Shown here in pieces: positions 1 through 7,459 of a stretch of DNA of 13,898 bases. Position numbers and translations under genes: made by a program. Numbering within the stretch: the stretch's first letter is position 1; the number at the start of each line of letters is the position of its first letter. Below the pieces are notes generated by a model. The model was not told the origin of the DNA and did no database searches. It worked only from the letters and a program-made list of their open reading frames with translations. The stretch spans positions 1 to 13,898 of the forward strand of contig CAMNIH010000033.1 of NCBI GenBank assembly GCA_946540365.1, given 5' to 3'. The DNA is from an uncultured Bacteroidales bacterium (GTDB lineage: Bacteria; Bacteroidota; Bacteroidia; Bacteroidales; P3).

Positions 1-175
1 GGTCGGCGGGCACCTCCTTCTCGCAGAGGCCGCGCACCTTGACGGTGTCGTCGTAGGATTTCAGCGTCTTCACGGTGCAGACCATGAAGAGGCCCAGCAC
101 CAAGGCCGCCAGCACGATGCTGCCCCCCTGGATCATGTTCTTCTTGAACGGTACATTCTTCATATTGTTTTGCAT
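1..175 (-). CDS. SIMPL domain (DUF541) protein, N-terminal part
   Basis: Partial gene that runs off the left edge; 58 residues are visible. The protein starts MQNNMKNVPFKKN, which is a basic N-terminus. A hydrophobic segment follows at about residues 15-33, so it is probably a membrane-anchored or exported protein. After that comes SYDDTVKVRGLCEKEVPAD, which matches the opening of SIMPL/DUF541 proteins (typically a 'V.V.G.....V.AD' strand). The family is periplasmic or membrane-anchored and has no established enzymatic activity. The start is set at 175; an in-frame ATG at 163 is an alternative. It lies 73 bp downstream of the 249-1406 gene on the same strand with no visible promoter in the gap, so co-transcription is likely. 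The family call rests on a short segment, so confidence is moderate. Confidence 0.72.
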   Translation of the reverse strand, partial: MQNNMKNVPFKKNMIQGGSIVLAALVLGLFMVCTVKTLKSYDDTVKVRGLCEKEVPAD

Positions 176-192
176 TTTAGGATTTTTTTGAA

Positions 193-256
193 CTTATAGG
201 ACTTATAGGGCTTATAGGGCTTATAGGACATATAGGGTTTATAAGGGCTTATAGGG
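193..256. repeat. 9-bp tandem repeat array (CTTATAGGG), 7 units
   Basis: Seven head-to-tail units of CTTATAGG(G/A) begin at 193, 202, 211, 220, 229, 238 and 248. The fifth starts CATATAGGG, and the sixth is TTTATAAGGG with one extra base. The array fills most of the gap between two minus-strand genes. Its last unit contains the TAA stop codon (251-249) of the upstream gene, so the final codons of that gene are built from repeat sequence. It is a simple-sequence array likely to vary in copy number; no function is evident. Confidence 0.85.
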
Positions 257-1406
257 CAGAATCATCCATCTTCACCGACTCGCGGCGGATCTTGAAGGTG
301 ATGCCCAGATGGGCGCCGAAGGTCAGTCCGCTGCTGCCGTCGCCGAAGTTGGCGTAGCTGACGAAGAGGTTGGCCATCGCCGAGGGGGTGAAGCAGCGTG
401 CCTTGCCGCGGGCGCCGTCCTTGATGCTGTGCCAGTGGTGGAAGTGCCAGAAGCCCATCACGCCCAGCGTGAAGCAGTCGCCGACGTACCAGGTGAGGTC
501 GGTCACGCCGTAGGCCACGTAGGGGGTGATGCTGTAGCTGGCGCGGTCGAGCACCGTGTAGCCGTAGCTGAGCAGCGAGGCGTCGACGCGGATCAGGGGT
601 TCGAGCCCCATGGTGCCGTCGTAGGTCATCGTCGAGTCGCGCGACACCACGTCGGCCGTGACCACGCGCAGGTAGAGGCCGTGGCGGTTCCAGCCGATGC
701 CGCCGACGAAGCCCGAGGAGCCGATCGAGGGGGTCACCGTCTGGGTGATGAAGCCCGTCGAGAGGTCGATGCCGGCCTCCATGCCTATCATCCACCAGTA
801 GCGCTTGGGAGCGAACACCGGCCGGCGGGTGGGATGGTCGTTGAGCCACTGGCGGTTCTTCTGGCGGATGCGCTCGAGCGTGAGCGAGTCGCGCCCGTAG
901 TCGGTGGCGGCCTGCAGCAGGGCCACCTCGCGGTCCAGCTGGAGGCGTTCGCCGGCGAGCAGCTGGTCGAACTGCGACCGCTTCTTCATCAGCAGGGCCT
1001 GGCGCTGCAGGTGGCGGCTGTGGATCTCCACCAGGTCGAACAGCGCCTGGTTGTAGGCCACTTCGGCGTCGGTGCGGTGGCCGTCGAGCATCCACGACGC
1101 CGTGGGGTACATCAGCGCCGACGAGCGGCAGTAGATGTAGGTATGGGCGCCGTCGTCGTGGCCGCCGAGCGCGTAGGAGAGGTCGTACTCGAGATGGCTC
1201 AGCTCGCGGCCGCCCACCGAGGCGGGCATCAAGCCGAACTCGTCGGCGTCGAGCAGCCCGCGCGACCACGGACGGCCGCGCCCCTGGGCCGAGGCCGAGG
1301 GGACACAGAGGAGCGCCAGGAGCAAAAAGAGCAGCCCCCGGAACCCCCGCCGCAGCCACAACCGACTGTACGACAAACGATTGATAGTTCTCACATCCAT
1401 TTTCAT
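249..1406 (-). CDS. Exported protein of unknown function, predicted outer-membrane-like C-terminal half
   Basis: A 385-residue protein that I do not recognise as a named family. An Arg-rich N-region (residues 1-24) is followed by a hydrophobic core (LLFLLLALLC) and a likely signal peptidase I site, SASA/Q, near residue 40. Residues about 115-215 are helical and rich in Gln, Arg and Leu. From about residue 215 to the end the sequence alternates aromatic, glycine and polar residues in short strands, as in small outer-membrane beta-barrels, and it closes with 'GAHLGITFKIRRESVK'. The start at 1406 (MKMDVR) is chosen because a promoter -7 box lies just upstream; ATG 1400 is also possible. Reading further upstream to 1538 would pass through the promoter. 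The SIMPL gene follows on the same strand. Export is well supported; the barrel is inferred from composition only. Confidence 0.8.
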   Translation of the reverse strand: MKMDVRTINRLSYSRLWLRRGFRGLLFLLLALLCVPSASAQGRGRPWSRGLLDADEFGLMPASVGGRELSHLEYDLSYALGGHDDGAHTYIYCRSSALMYPTASWMLDGHRTDAEVAYNQALFDLVEIHSRHLQRQALLMKKRSQFDQLLAGERLQLDREVALLQAATDYGRDSLTLERIRQKNRQWLNDHPTRRPVFAPKRYWWMIGMEAGIDLSTGFITQTVTPSIGSSGFVGGIGWNRHGLYLRVVTADVVSRDSTMTYDGTMGLEPLIRVDASLLSYGYTVLDRASYSITPYVAYGVTDLTWYVGDCFTLGVMGFWHFHHWHSIKDGARGKARCFTPSAMANLFVSYANFGDGSSGLTFGAHLGITFKIRRESVKMDDSAL

Positions 1407-1413
1407 ACAACTG

Positions 1414-1444
1414 CAAAGATACAAAAAAAACAATATAAAACAAA
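1414..1444 (-). promoter_or_regulatory. Bacteroidetes-type sigma-70 (SigABfr) promoter for the 249-1406 gene
   Basis: On the minus strand, TTTG (1444-1441) is separated by exactly 19 nt from TATCTTTG (1421-1414). This matches the Bacteroides consensus TTTG-N19-21-TAnnTTTG. The predicted transcription start, about 4 nt past the -7 box, falls near 1410. That leaves only a few bases before ATG 1406 and about 10 before ATG 1400. The promoter assignment is direct from sequence; the exact start is inferred. Confidence 0.85.
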
Positions 1445-1530
1445 TAATAATCCATCGCCGCCCGACAGCGATGGCCACCGGACGGACGTTTCCCACCGGC
1501 GACCCGAGGCTGCCTCTGCGAGTGGTCAAG

Positions 1531-1634
1531 TCTACCATTTCTTCAGTCGTTCTTCAGTCGTTCTTCAGTCGTTCTTCAGTGATCACTGAAGAACGACTGA
1601 AGAACGACTGAAGAACGACTGAAGAAAAGGTAGA
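1531..1634. repeat. 104-nt near-perfect palindrome made of inverted arrays of an 11-bp repeat
   Basis: The dyad centre lies between 1582 and 1583, within TTCAGTGATCACTGAA. Fifty-one of 52 base pairs match; the only mismatch is A1537/A1628. The left arm consists of CTTCAGTCGTT at 1541, 1552 and 1563 plus a terminal CTTCAGTGA at 1574. The right arm is the exact mirror image (repeats of AACGACTGAAG). There is no unpaired loop beyond the minimum, so it could form a cruciform in DNA or a long hairpin in RNA. The 11-bp period is close to one helical turn. It is not an obvious terminator, because both flanking genes point away from it. Confidence 0.95.
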
Positions 1635-1676
1635 GTCAACCCTGCGTCATGATGGGGTACAGGAGGAGAAAAATTG

Positions 1677-1732
1677 GTTAAATTATGTTAAATACAACCA
1701 CAACGGGAGGGCGATTAGTTAAATTATGTTAA
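1677..1732. promoter_or_regulatory. Paired 15-bp direct repeats GTTAAATTATGTTAA, candidate operator
   Basis: An identical 15-mer occurs at 1677-1691 and 1718-1732, 41 bp apart. Each copy is itself GTTAA-N5-GTTAA, so GTTAA occurs at 1677, 1687, 1718 and 1728. All are offset by near-multiples of a helical turn. Such direct half-sites resemble operators of OmpR/PhoP-type response regulators. They lie 104-159 bp upstream of ATG 1836. The repeat is certain; the operator role is inferred. Confidence 0.5.
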
Positions 1733-1774
1733 CAGTGATCCTTTTTGCCCCCCCTTCTCCGTCTTTATGACAAC

Positions 1775-1798
1775 AAAGATGCAACGGAATGCATCTTT
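1775..1798. other. 9-bp stem hairpin in the presumed leader of the 1836 gene
   Basis: AAAGATGCA (1775-1783) pairs with TGCATCTTT (1790-1798) around a 6-nt loop (ACGGAA), 38 bp upstream of ATG 1836. It could be a leader RNA structure or a dyad operator. There is no T-run after it, so it is not a terminator on the plus strand. Confidence 0.45.
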
Positions 1799-1835
1799 AT
1801 CGTATCGAATGCAAACATCATCAATCGCACCCACT

Positions 1836-4800
1836 ATGAAACACATCATCCCCTTCACACTGTTTTTGATGCTGGGCATCGCCCCGCTGTCGGCGCAGAC
1901 GCTGACCACCTACACCGCCTCGTCGGCCCCGGGCGAATGGCAGAGCATCACCCAGACCGGCACCCTGTTGGCCTCGGTCACCGGCGACTACGGCACGCAG
2001 ACCCTCGCGCTGCCGTTCGATTTCATGTTCGGCCAGTCGGACTATCCGCAGGGCACCACCATCACCGTGCGGGCCGACGGCTTCGTGGTGATGCGCGGCT
2101 CGAGCGGTGGCCACGCTGCGCTCAACTACTGGAGCCAACCCTCCTCCAGCATCATCAGCCCCTTCCCGCTGAAGGACGGCCAGCTGGTGGGGGCAGGGTC
2201 GGGCTGCTGGTGGCAGCTATTGGACGACGACAGTGGCGACCCGATGCTGGTCATCGAGTGGCGCGGCCTGCATCGCTACCCCAGCTATCCCGTCACGTCG
2301 GCCGAGACCGACCTGGACAACTTCAACTACCAGCTGCGGCTGCACGCCAGCGGCGACATCAGCGCCGTCTACGGCCACATGCAGAGCGGCGTGCCGAGCG
2401 ATACGCTCTTCAACTTCATCCTCACCGACGGGGCCACGATGACGGGCTCCTACATGGACCAGAACTCGCTGCGCGGCACGTGGGACTCGGTAATTGCCTG
2501 CAGCGCCTGCTCGCCGGGCTACCGGCAGGGCAACAACTGGGTCATGTTTGCGGCCAACAACCTGGCCGGCTGCCCCGACAGCGGCACGGTGGTCACCTGG
2601 CACCGCCCGCAGCCGCCCTGCCCGCGCCCCACGGCCATCGCCGTCAGCGCCATCGCCCACGACACGGCGCTGCTCAGCTGGACGCCCAACGAGGTGGCGG
2701 GTTCCTACGTGCGCATACAGTGGGATACCGCGGACTTCACGCCCGGCACCGCGGGCCACCACCTGCAGCTCTACGGCGGCGACACGATGCACCTCAGCGG
2801 CCTCACGCCCAACCACCAGCACTGGCTCTACATGCGCTCCGACTGCGGGGCCGACAGCAGCGAGTGGCACGGCGTGCAGTTCACCACCCCCTGCGCCCCG
2901 CTCTCGCACGACGAGCTGCCGCTCACCGAGGACTTCGAGAACCTCGCCGAGGGCTACACCACCCTGTGGGGCGGCTGCAGCGGCAACACGGTCTACGTGA
3001 AGGACATGCAGATCTTCGAGGGGCGCCCGAACATGGCCCTGCGGGGCAGCAACAACGGCTGGTTCCGCCTGCCGCCGGTCGACAGCGTGCGCACCACGGT
3101 GCTGCGCTTCAGCGGCCACGGCCCCTTCAGCGGCAGCAGCAACGTCACGGTGCGGGTGGGTGTGATGGACGACCCGTTCGACATCGGCTCGCTGCAGGTG
3201 CAGCAGACCTTCACCGTCAACCAGAACTCATGGCAGGAATACGTCGTGCCGATGGCCACCTACAGCGGTTCGGGCAACACGGTGGCCGTCAAGTGGACGG
3301 CCTCCAATTGGTTCTTCCTCGACGACCTCACGCTCGAGGTCTTCGACGGTTGCCTGCCGGTCGAATCGTTGACGACCAGCCAGGTGGGCCAGCACACGGC
3401 GCAGGTGGGCTGGACGGCCTATGTGCCTGCCGAAGGCGGCTACCGCGTGGTGTGGTACCCCGCCGGACAGGAGTGGCTGGCCGACAGCCTGACCACCACG
3501 ACCGACAGCGCCCTGCTGGCGGGCCTGGCGGCAGGCACCGACTATGTGGTCGGCGTGCGGGCCCTCTGCTCCGACACGTCGGCCAGCGAGCTCACCACCA
3601 CCACCTTCCGCACCCGCTGCGCCCTGGCACTGCCACTGACGGAGGACTTCGAGGCCCTCGACGTGCTGCCCGACTGCTGGGACGCCACCTCGATGACCAC
3701 CACCCATAGCACGGGCAGCTACACGCCCGCCGTGCCCGAAGTAATGGCCGCCACCAGCGGTCACGTAGTCAAACTTTCGTCGCAGTACACCAGCACCTAC
3801 CACTACGAGCGCGGCATACTGTTGCTGCCCTTCGTCGACACCGTGGTCAACCGGCTGCGGCTGACGTTCGACTACCGCGTGGAACGCTTCCCGGGCCTGA
3901 TGTCGCTCATGGTAGGAGTCATTCCGGGCGACGACGACATCGACCATTTCATCCCCATCACGACCATCTATCCCGGCGACAGCCTGTGGCACAGCTACAG
4001 CGTCGAGACCGGCGCCGTGCCGGTGGCCGAGGGGCGGTTAGTGCTGATGCAGCACAGCACCGGCAGCCACGCGTATGTGCCGGGCTACTGGCGCGACCTG
4101 GGCCATGTGGACAACGTACACATCGAGGCACTGCCGGCCTGCGACCGGCCGGCCGCCGTGTGGTTCACCCACATCACCTCCAGCTCGGTCCTCGTGCATT
4201 GGCAGGAGAACAACGGTGTGGGCATGTATCGTGTGAGCTGCGGCGGCAACACTTACACCGTCAACGACACCGTGCTGTACATCACAGGTCTGACGCCCGG
4301 CACCACGTACACGGTGGGCGTCAGGCGGCTGTGCGACGACGGCTGGACCGCCAGCCGCAACGCCGTCTTCACCAGCGCCTGCGAGCCTATCGCCGCCTTG
4401 CCCTACCGCGAGGACTTTGAGTCATGGGTCAACGGCGAGCTGGAGCGCTGCTGGCTGCGCCACATCGATGGCATCCAGGGCTCGAATGTATCGGCTGCCA
4501 GCCACAGCTTTATCGCTTCCACCTCCGGCAGCCGTCTGCTTTGCCTGCAGGCTACCAACTACAGCGTCGACCCACAACCCTACGACGCGGTGGCGGTATT
4601 GCCCGAAACGGGCATCCCCCTCGGCGGGGCAGCCATCGGATTCGAGGTGGGGGCTTTCTACAGCACTCCCTCGAACATCGTGCTGGAACTGGGTCTGATG
4701 ACCGACGGAGGCGATGTTAGCACCTTCGAGCCGTTAGACACGGTGCCGGTGACGTCGGAATGGAGCTACTATGAGCATGCATTTGCCCCGACCGACAGCG

Positions 4801-7211
4801 GTCGGCTGGCGCTGCGGATGCATGTGACCACCGGGAGCCAACGGGTGTTTATCGACAACCTGGGCCTCTTCGCCGCCACGGGATGCCAGCGGCCGACAGC
4901 CGTGACGGTGGACACCGTCACACAACACACTGCCACCGTGACCATCGCCGACAGCAATGCCGCCGGCCACTACCGCCTCTACTGGTCGTGGAACTACGGC
5001 TACGACACCGACTCGATGGATGTGGATGCCTTCACGGCCACCATCACCGGGCTTGTGGCGGGCCGCTACTACACGGTGCATGCGGCGACGCGCTGCGGCA
5101 GCGCCCTCTCGCACATCGTCAGCGCCGAATTCACCACCGATTGCGACACCCTGCTGCGAGACGAGTTGCCCTACACCGAACCGTTCACCACCTCGACCCT
5201 CAACCATTGCTGGAGTGTGCTGCCCGCCACAACGTATCTTGTAAACATCGACACCACGCATCATGGCACTTCGGGATTCAGTCTGCTGATGAGTGTTTAC
5301 AGCAGCACCCCCAAGGCCTACTTACTGATGCCGCCGATGGACACCCTGGCCGGTGTCGACCTCACTTTCTGGCTCTATTCGCGCTGGAATAACAATGCCA
5401 TGTTGACAGTCGGCATCCTGTCCGACCCGCAGGACAGCAGCACCTTCACGCCGATTGCCATGATACCGGCAGTCAACACATGGACCGAATATCAAATTGA
5501 GTTAGGTCCCTACAGTGGCTTGGGGCACCACGTGGCCTTCCGCACCGACTGTATGGACACCTCGTGGGGCTCGGCGCTGTTGTACCTCGACGATGTGACG
5601 CTCAGTCAGACGCTCCCCTGTAGCCGACCTGACTCGGTGTGGGTGGACACCGTTGGGGCCACCACGGCCACCCTCAGCATCAGCGATGCCGGCCATGCGG
5701 GCCGCTACCGTCTGCTACTCACCACAACCCAGGGCACCACGACCCTCATTGTCGACCTCGATAGCACGCAGACCGTCAATCAGGTCGACCTCAGCGCCCT
5801 CGTGCCGGCCACGGACTACACGGTCAACGTCTCGTCGGTATGCTACGACGGCAGCATCACCTTCGGCATCGGCACACAATTCACCACCCTCTGTGCCCCG
5901 ATGCCGCTGCCCTACCGACAGGGCTTCGAAGAGCAGACAATCGGCCAGGCACCCCGTTGCTGGCAAGTGGCTTCGGGCACCGTATATGTGGCCAACACAG
6001 GCCTCTTTGGCGACCGCAGCCTCAGTGCCTATGCTCCCGATAGCGTAGACCTCATCGAGTTCGCCACCGCCGAGTTGACCGGTGGGCCCGATTCGCTGAC
6101 AGTGAACTTCTACGTTCTTGCTACTCAAAGCTATACCGAAGGAATCACGATGCAACAACCCTTCGACACCCGACTACAGCTCTTCGCCGCGCTGGCCGAC
6201 AGCCTGACGCTGCTCTACGACGACAGCGTAGCCTATGGCTCCTACAACTCGGCTTGGCAACACCTGCTGATCGACATACCGCCCTTGGCATCCGGCACAC
6301 GTCTGTTGTTCCGCTACCACCGCAGCAACGGCAGTAATCGGTCGATGACGGTGCGGATGGACGAGCTGACCGTCGGCACCCTCGACCCGCAGCTGCATTG
6401 CAACATGATCGACGAGGTGTGGGTCGACGACATCGGCTACACCCACGCCACCATCGGGTGGACACCCCAGGGCAACGAGAGCCGATGGGAGGTACACCTG
6501 CGCGGCGACGGCGTCAACCAGACCTTCGTCACCGACAGCACCGTGCTGAGGTTCAACAACCTGTCCAACAGCACAACGTACCACTTCATGGTGCGTCCGC
6601 TCTGCAGCGACAGCCTGAGCGGCCCGTGGAGCGACACACTGTGGTTCGCGACCACGGCCTGCCACCCGGTGGTCGACGTCGCGGTGGTGCCGTCGGGCGA
6701 CAGTGCGGTGGTCAGCTGGCGGACAGCCGATAGCCAGAGCGCCTGGGAGATCATCTACGGCACTGCGGGATTCGCCGAGGGCTACGGGCAGACGGTGCTG
6801 GTGAACGGGCCGACGCTCGACTCGGGGGCCACGGTGAGCCATGTGATCGGCGGCCTGCTGCCGGACGAGAGCTACGACCTCTACGTGCGCGCCCTCTGCG
6901 ACGAGCACCAGCGCTCGGTGTGGAGCCCGCAGGTGCGCTTCACGACGCCGTCCGTCGGCATCGACCCCGTGGCGGACGAGGCCGTGACCGTGCGTCCCAA
7001 CCCGACCAGCGCCGTGGCCACCCTCGACGGGCTGGCGCCGGGGACGCTGGTGGAACTCTACGACCCGAGCGGCCGGCGGATGCTGCAACGAATCGCCACC
7101 GCGAGCGAAATGCGGCTCGACCTGTCGGGCCAGGCGGCAGGTGCCTACTACGTCCGCGTCACTACCGGCCGCGCTGTCAGCACGCTTCGCTTGGTGAAGG
7201 TGGCGCGGTGA
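1836..7211 (+). CDS. Giant modular cell-surface protein: five FN3/jelly-roll modules with T9SS sorting domain
   Basis: A 1791-residue protein starting MKHIIPF with a clear signal peptide (cleavage near LSAQ, residue 21). An upstream in-frame ATG at 1767 would place 23 polar residues before the signal peptide, so 1836 is preferred. Residues about 22-255 form a unique N-terminal domain with Cys near the end. Then a module of about 240-255 residues repeats five times: an FN3-like domain opening with 'C.RP..V.V' (about 262, 506, 769, 1017, 1262), then a beta-rich domain opening with 'LP.TEDFE...CW' (about 363, 599, 855, 1110, 1358) and closing near 'LDD(L/V)TL'. That pattern matches choice-of-anchor-J / MAM-like carbohydrate-binding folds. 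Two more FN3 domains follow (about 1522-1607 and 1609-1703). The last ~75 residues ('VRPNPTS', 'YDPSGR', 'GAYYVRV', 'LRLVKV') are a T9SS type A sorting domain. Secretion through T9SS and attachment to the surface are expected. No catalytic motif is visible, so an adhesin or glycan-binding role is inferred. Confidence 0.93.
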   Translation: MKHIIPFTLFLMLGIAPLSAQTLTTYTASSAPGEWQSITQTGTLLASVTGDYGTQTLALPFDFMFGQSDYPQGTTITVRADGFVVMRGSSGGHAALNYWSQPSSSIISPFPLKDGQLVGAGSGCWWQLLDDDSGDPMLVIEWRGLHRYPSYPVTSAETDLDNFNYQLRLHASGDISAVYGHMQSGVPSDTLFNFILTDGATMTGSYMDQNSLRGTWDSVIACSACSPGYRQGNNWVMFAANNLAGCPDSGTVVTWHRPQPPCPRPTAIAVSAIAHDTALLSWTPNEVAGSYVRIQWDTADFTPGTAGHHLQLYGGDTMHLSGLTPNHQHWLYMRSDCGADSSEWHGVQFTTPCAPLSHDELPLTEDFENLAEGYTTLWGGCSGNTVYVKDMQIFEGRPNMALRGSNNGWFRLPPVDSVRTTVLRFSGHGPFSGSSNVTVRVGVMDDPFDIGSLQVQQTFTVNQNSWQEYVVPMATYSGSGNTVAVKWTASNWFFLDDLTLEVFDGCLPVESLTTSQVGQHTAQVGWTAYVPAEGGYRVVWYPAGQEWLADSLTTTTDSALLAGLAAGTDYVVGVRALCSDTSASELTTTTFRTRCALALPLTEDFEALDVLPDCWDATSMTTTHSTGSYTPAVPEVMAATSGHVVKLSSQYTSTYHYERGILLLPFVDTVVNRLRLTFDYRVERFPGLMSLMVGVIPGDDDIDHFIPITTIYPGDSLWHSYSVETGAVPVAEGRLVLMQHSTGSHAYVPGYWRDLGHVDNVHIEALPACDRPAAVWFTHITSSSVLVHWQENNGVGMYRVSCGGNTYTVNDTVLYITGLTPGTTYTVGVRRLCDDGWTASRNAVFTSACEPIAALPYREDFESWVNGELERCWLRHIDGIQGSNVSAASHSFIASTSGSRLLCLQATNYSVDPQPYDAVAVLPETGIPLGGAAIGFEVGAFYSTPSNIVLELGLMTDGGDVSTFEPLDTVPVTSEWSYYEHAFAPTDSGRLALRMHVTTGSQRVFIDNLGLFAATGCQRPTAVTVDTVTQHTATVTIADSNAAGHYRLYWSWNYGYDTDSMDVDAFTATITGLVAGRYYTVHAATRCGSALSHIVSAEFTTDCDTLLRDELPYTEPFTTSTLNHCWSVLPATTYLVNIDTTHHGTSGFSLLMSVYSSTPKAYLLMPPMDTLAGVDLTFWLYSRWNNNAMLTVGILSDPQDSSTFTPIAMIPAVNTWTEYQIELGPYSGLGHHVAFRTDCMDTSWGSALLYLDDVTLSQTLPCSRPDSVWVDTVGATTATLSISDAGHAGRYRLLLTTTQGTTTLIVDLDSTQTVNQVDLSALVPATDYTVNVSSVCYDGSITFGIGTQFTTLCAPMPLPYRQGFEEQTIGQAPRCWQVASGTVYVANTGLFGDRSLSAYAPDSVDLIEFATAELTGGPDSLTVNFYVLATQSYTEGITMQQPFDTRLQLFAALADSLTLLYDDSVAYGSYNSAWQHLLIDIPPLASGTRLLFRYHRSNGSNRSMTVRMDELTVGTLDPQLHCNMIDEVWVDDIGYTHATIGWTPQGNESRWEVHLRGDGVNQTFVTDSTVLRFNNLSNSTTYHFMVRPLCSDSLSGPWSDTLWFATTACHPVVDVAVVPSGDSAVVSWRTADSQSAWEIIYGTAGFAEGYGQTVLVNGPTLDSGATVSHVIGGLLPDESYDLYVRALCDEHQRSVWSPQVRFTTPSVGIDPVADEAVTVRPNPTSAVATLDGLAPGTLVELYDPSGRRMLQRIATASEMRLDLSGQAAGAYYVRVTTGRAVSTLRLVKVAR

Positions 7212-7229
7212 GACGCTGAGCGACTCCGC

Positions 7230-7275
7230 ACACAGGGCATCCGGCAGCCTTACGGCCGGATGCCCTGTGTTTCTT
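7230..7275 (+). terminator. Rho-independent terminator after the surface-protein gene
   Basis: A perfect 16-bp GC-rich stem (7230-7245 with 7255-7270) encloses a 9-nt loop. A short T-rich tail (TTTCTT) follows on the plus strand. It begins 19 bp after the TGA of the surface-protein gene and separates it from the next promoter. The minus strand has no T-run after it, so it is directional. Confidence 0.85.
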
Positions 7276-7348
7276 CCCGTCAGGGGTGCTTGCATGCAGG
7301 GATGATGTGGCGAAGAAATGAGGGTTTTAACTCTTTTTGCAAGTTTTT

Positions 7349-7381
7349 TTTCGCACGGTGTACTTATTTTTAGTAATTTTG
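7349..7381 (+). promoter_or_regulatory. Probable Bacteroidetes promoter for the DUF1573-led operon
   Basis: TAATTTTG (7374-7381) matches the -7 consensus TAnnTTTG. With 21-nt spacing the -33 element is TTTC (7349-7352), at the end of a T-tract, one base off TTTG. The predicted start near 7385 gives a leader of about 75 nt. That leader carries a small 7-bp hairpin (TTCAGGG 7393-7399 / CCCTGAA 7408-7414). Its A/T-rich sequence contrasts with the surrounding genes. Confidence 0.65.
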
Positions 7382-7459
7382 CAGCCTGACAATTCAGGGC
7401 AAAGTACCCCTGAAGGTCGGCTAAAGAACTGAATAATAAACATTAAAAACTGAATTGAT

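Larger units (their letters stand above)
1407..1835. other. Divergent intergenic region (429 bp) without a gene
   Basis: The region lies between divergently transcribed genes. From left to right it holds the minus-strand promoter (1414-1444), a small 7-bp dyad (CCATCGC 1452-1458 / GCGATGG 1468-1474), the 104-nt palindrome (1531-1634), two 15-bp direct repeats (1677-1732), a C-rich stretch (1748-1754) and a 9-bp hairpin (1775-1798). I see no convincing TTTG/TAnnTTTG promoter for the plus-strand gene at 1836. Short reading frames crossing the region have repeat-derived composition and are not credible genes. Confidence 0.8.

Noticed and set aside
193..256. Possible CRISPR array
   Set aside because: The units are 9 bp and directly adjacent, with no spacers and no cas genes nearby.
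1407..1538. Upstream extension of the minus-strand exported protein to 1538
   Set aside because: The extension would cross the -33 and -7 promoter boxes and put an odd peptide ahead of the signal sequence.
309..1589. Long plus-strand open frame opposite the exported-protein gene
   Set aside because: It is Val/Ala/Gly/His-rich with no domain, and lies antisense to a gene with a signal peptide and an exact promoter. It is a GC-rich shadow frame and runs into the palindrome.
1531..1634. Bidirectional terminator or insertion-sequence ends
   Set aside because: The flanking genes diverge, there is no T-run after the stem, and there is no transposase gene or target-site duplication between or beside the arms.
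1740..1766. Promoter for the 1836 gene at CTTTTTG
   Set aside because: Read as a -7 box, the octamer lacks the TA, and no TTTG sits 19-21 nt upstream. Read as a -33 box, no TAnnTTTG follows at the right distance.
1745..3709. 654-codon plus-strand frame overlapping the surface-protein gene
   Set aside because: It is extremely rich in Arg, His, Pro and Ala with no domain. The other frame carries recognisable FN3, jelly-roll and sorting domains over the same DNA.
6174..7295. Long minus-strand frame under the end of the surface-protein gene
   Set aside because: Low-complexity His/Arg/Val/Ala composition with no family match. It overlaps the T9SS sorting domain and the terminator.
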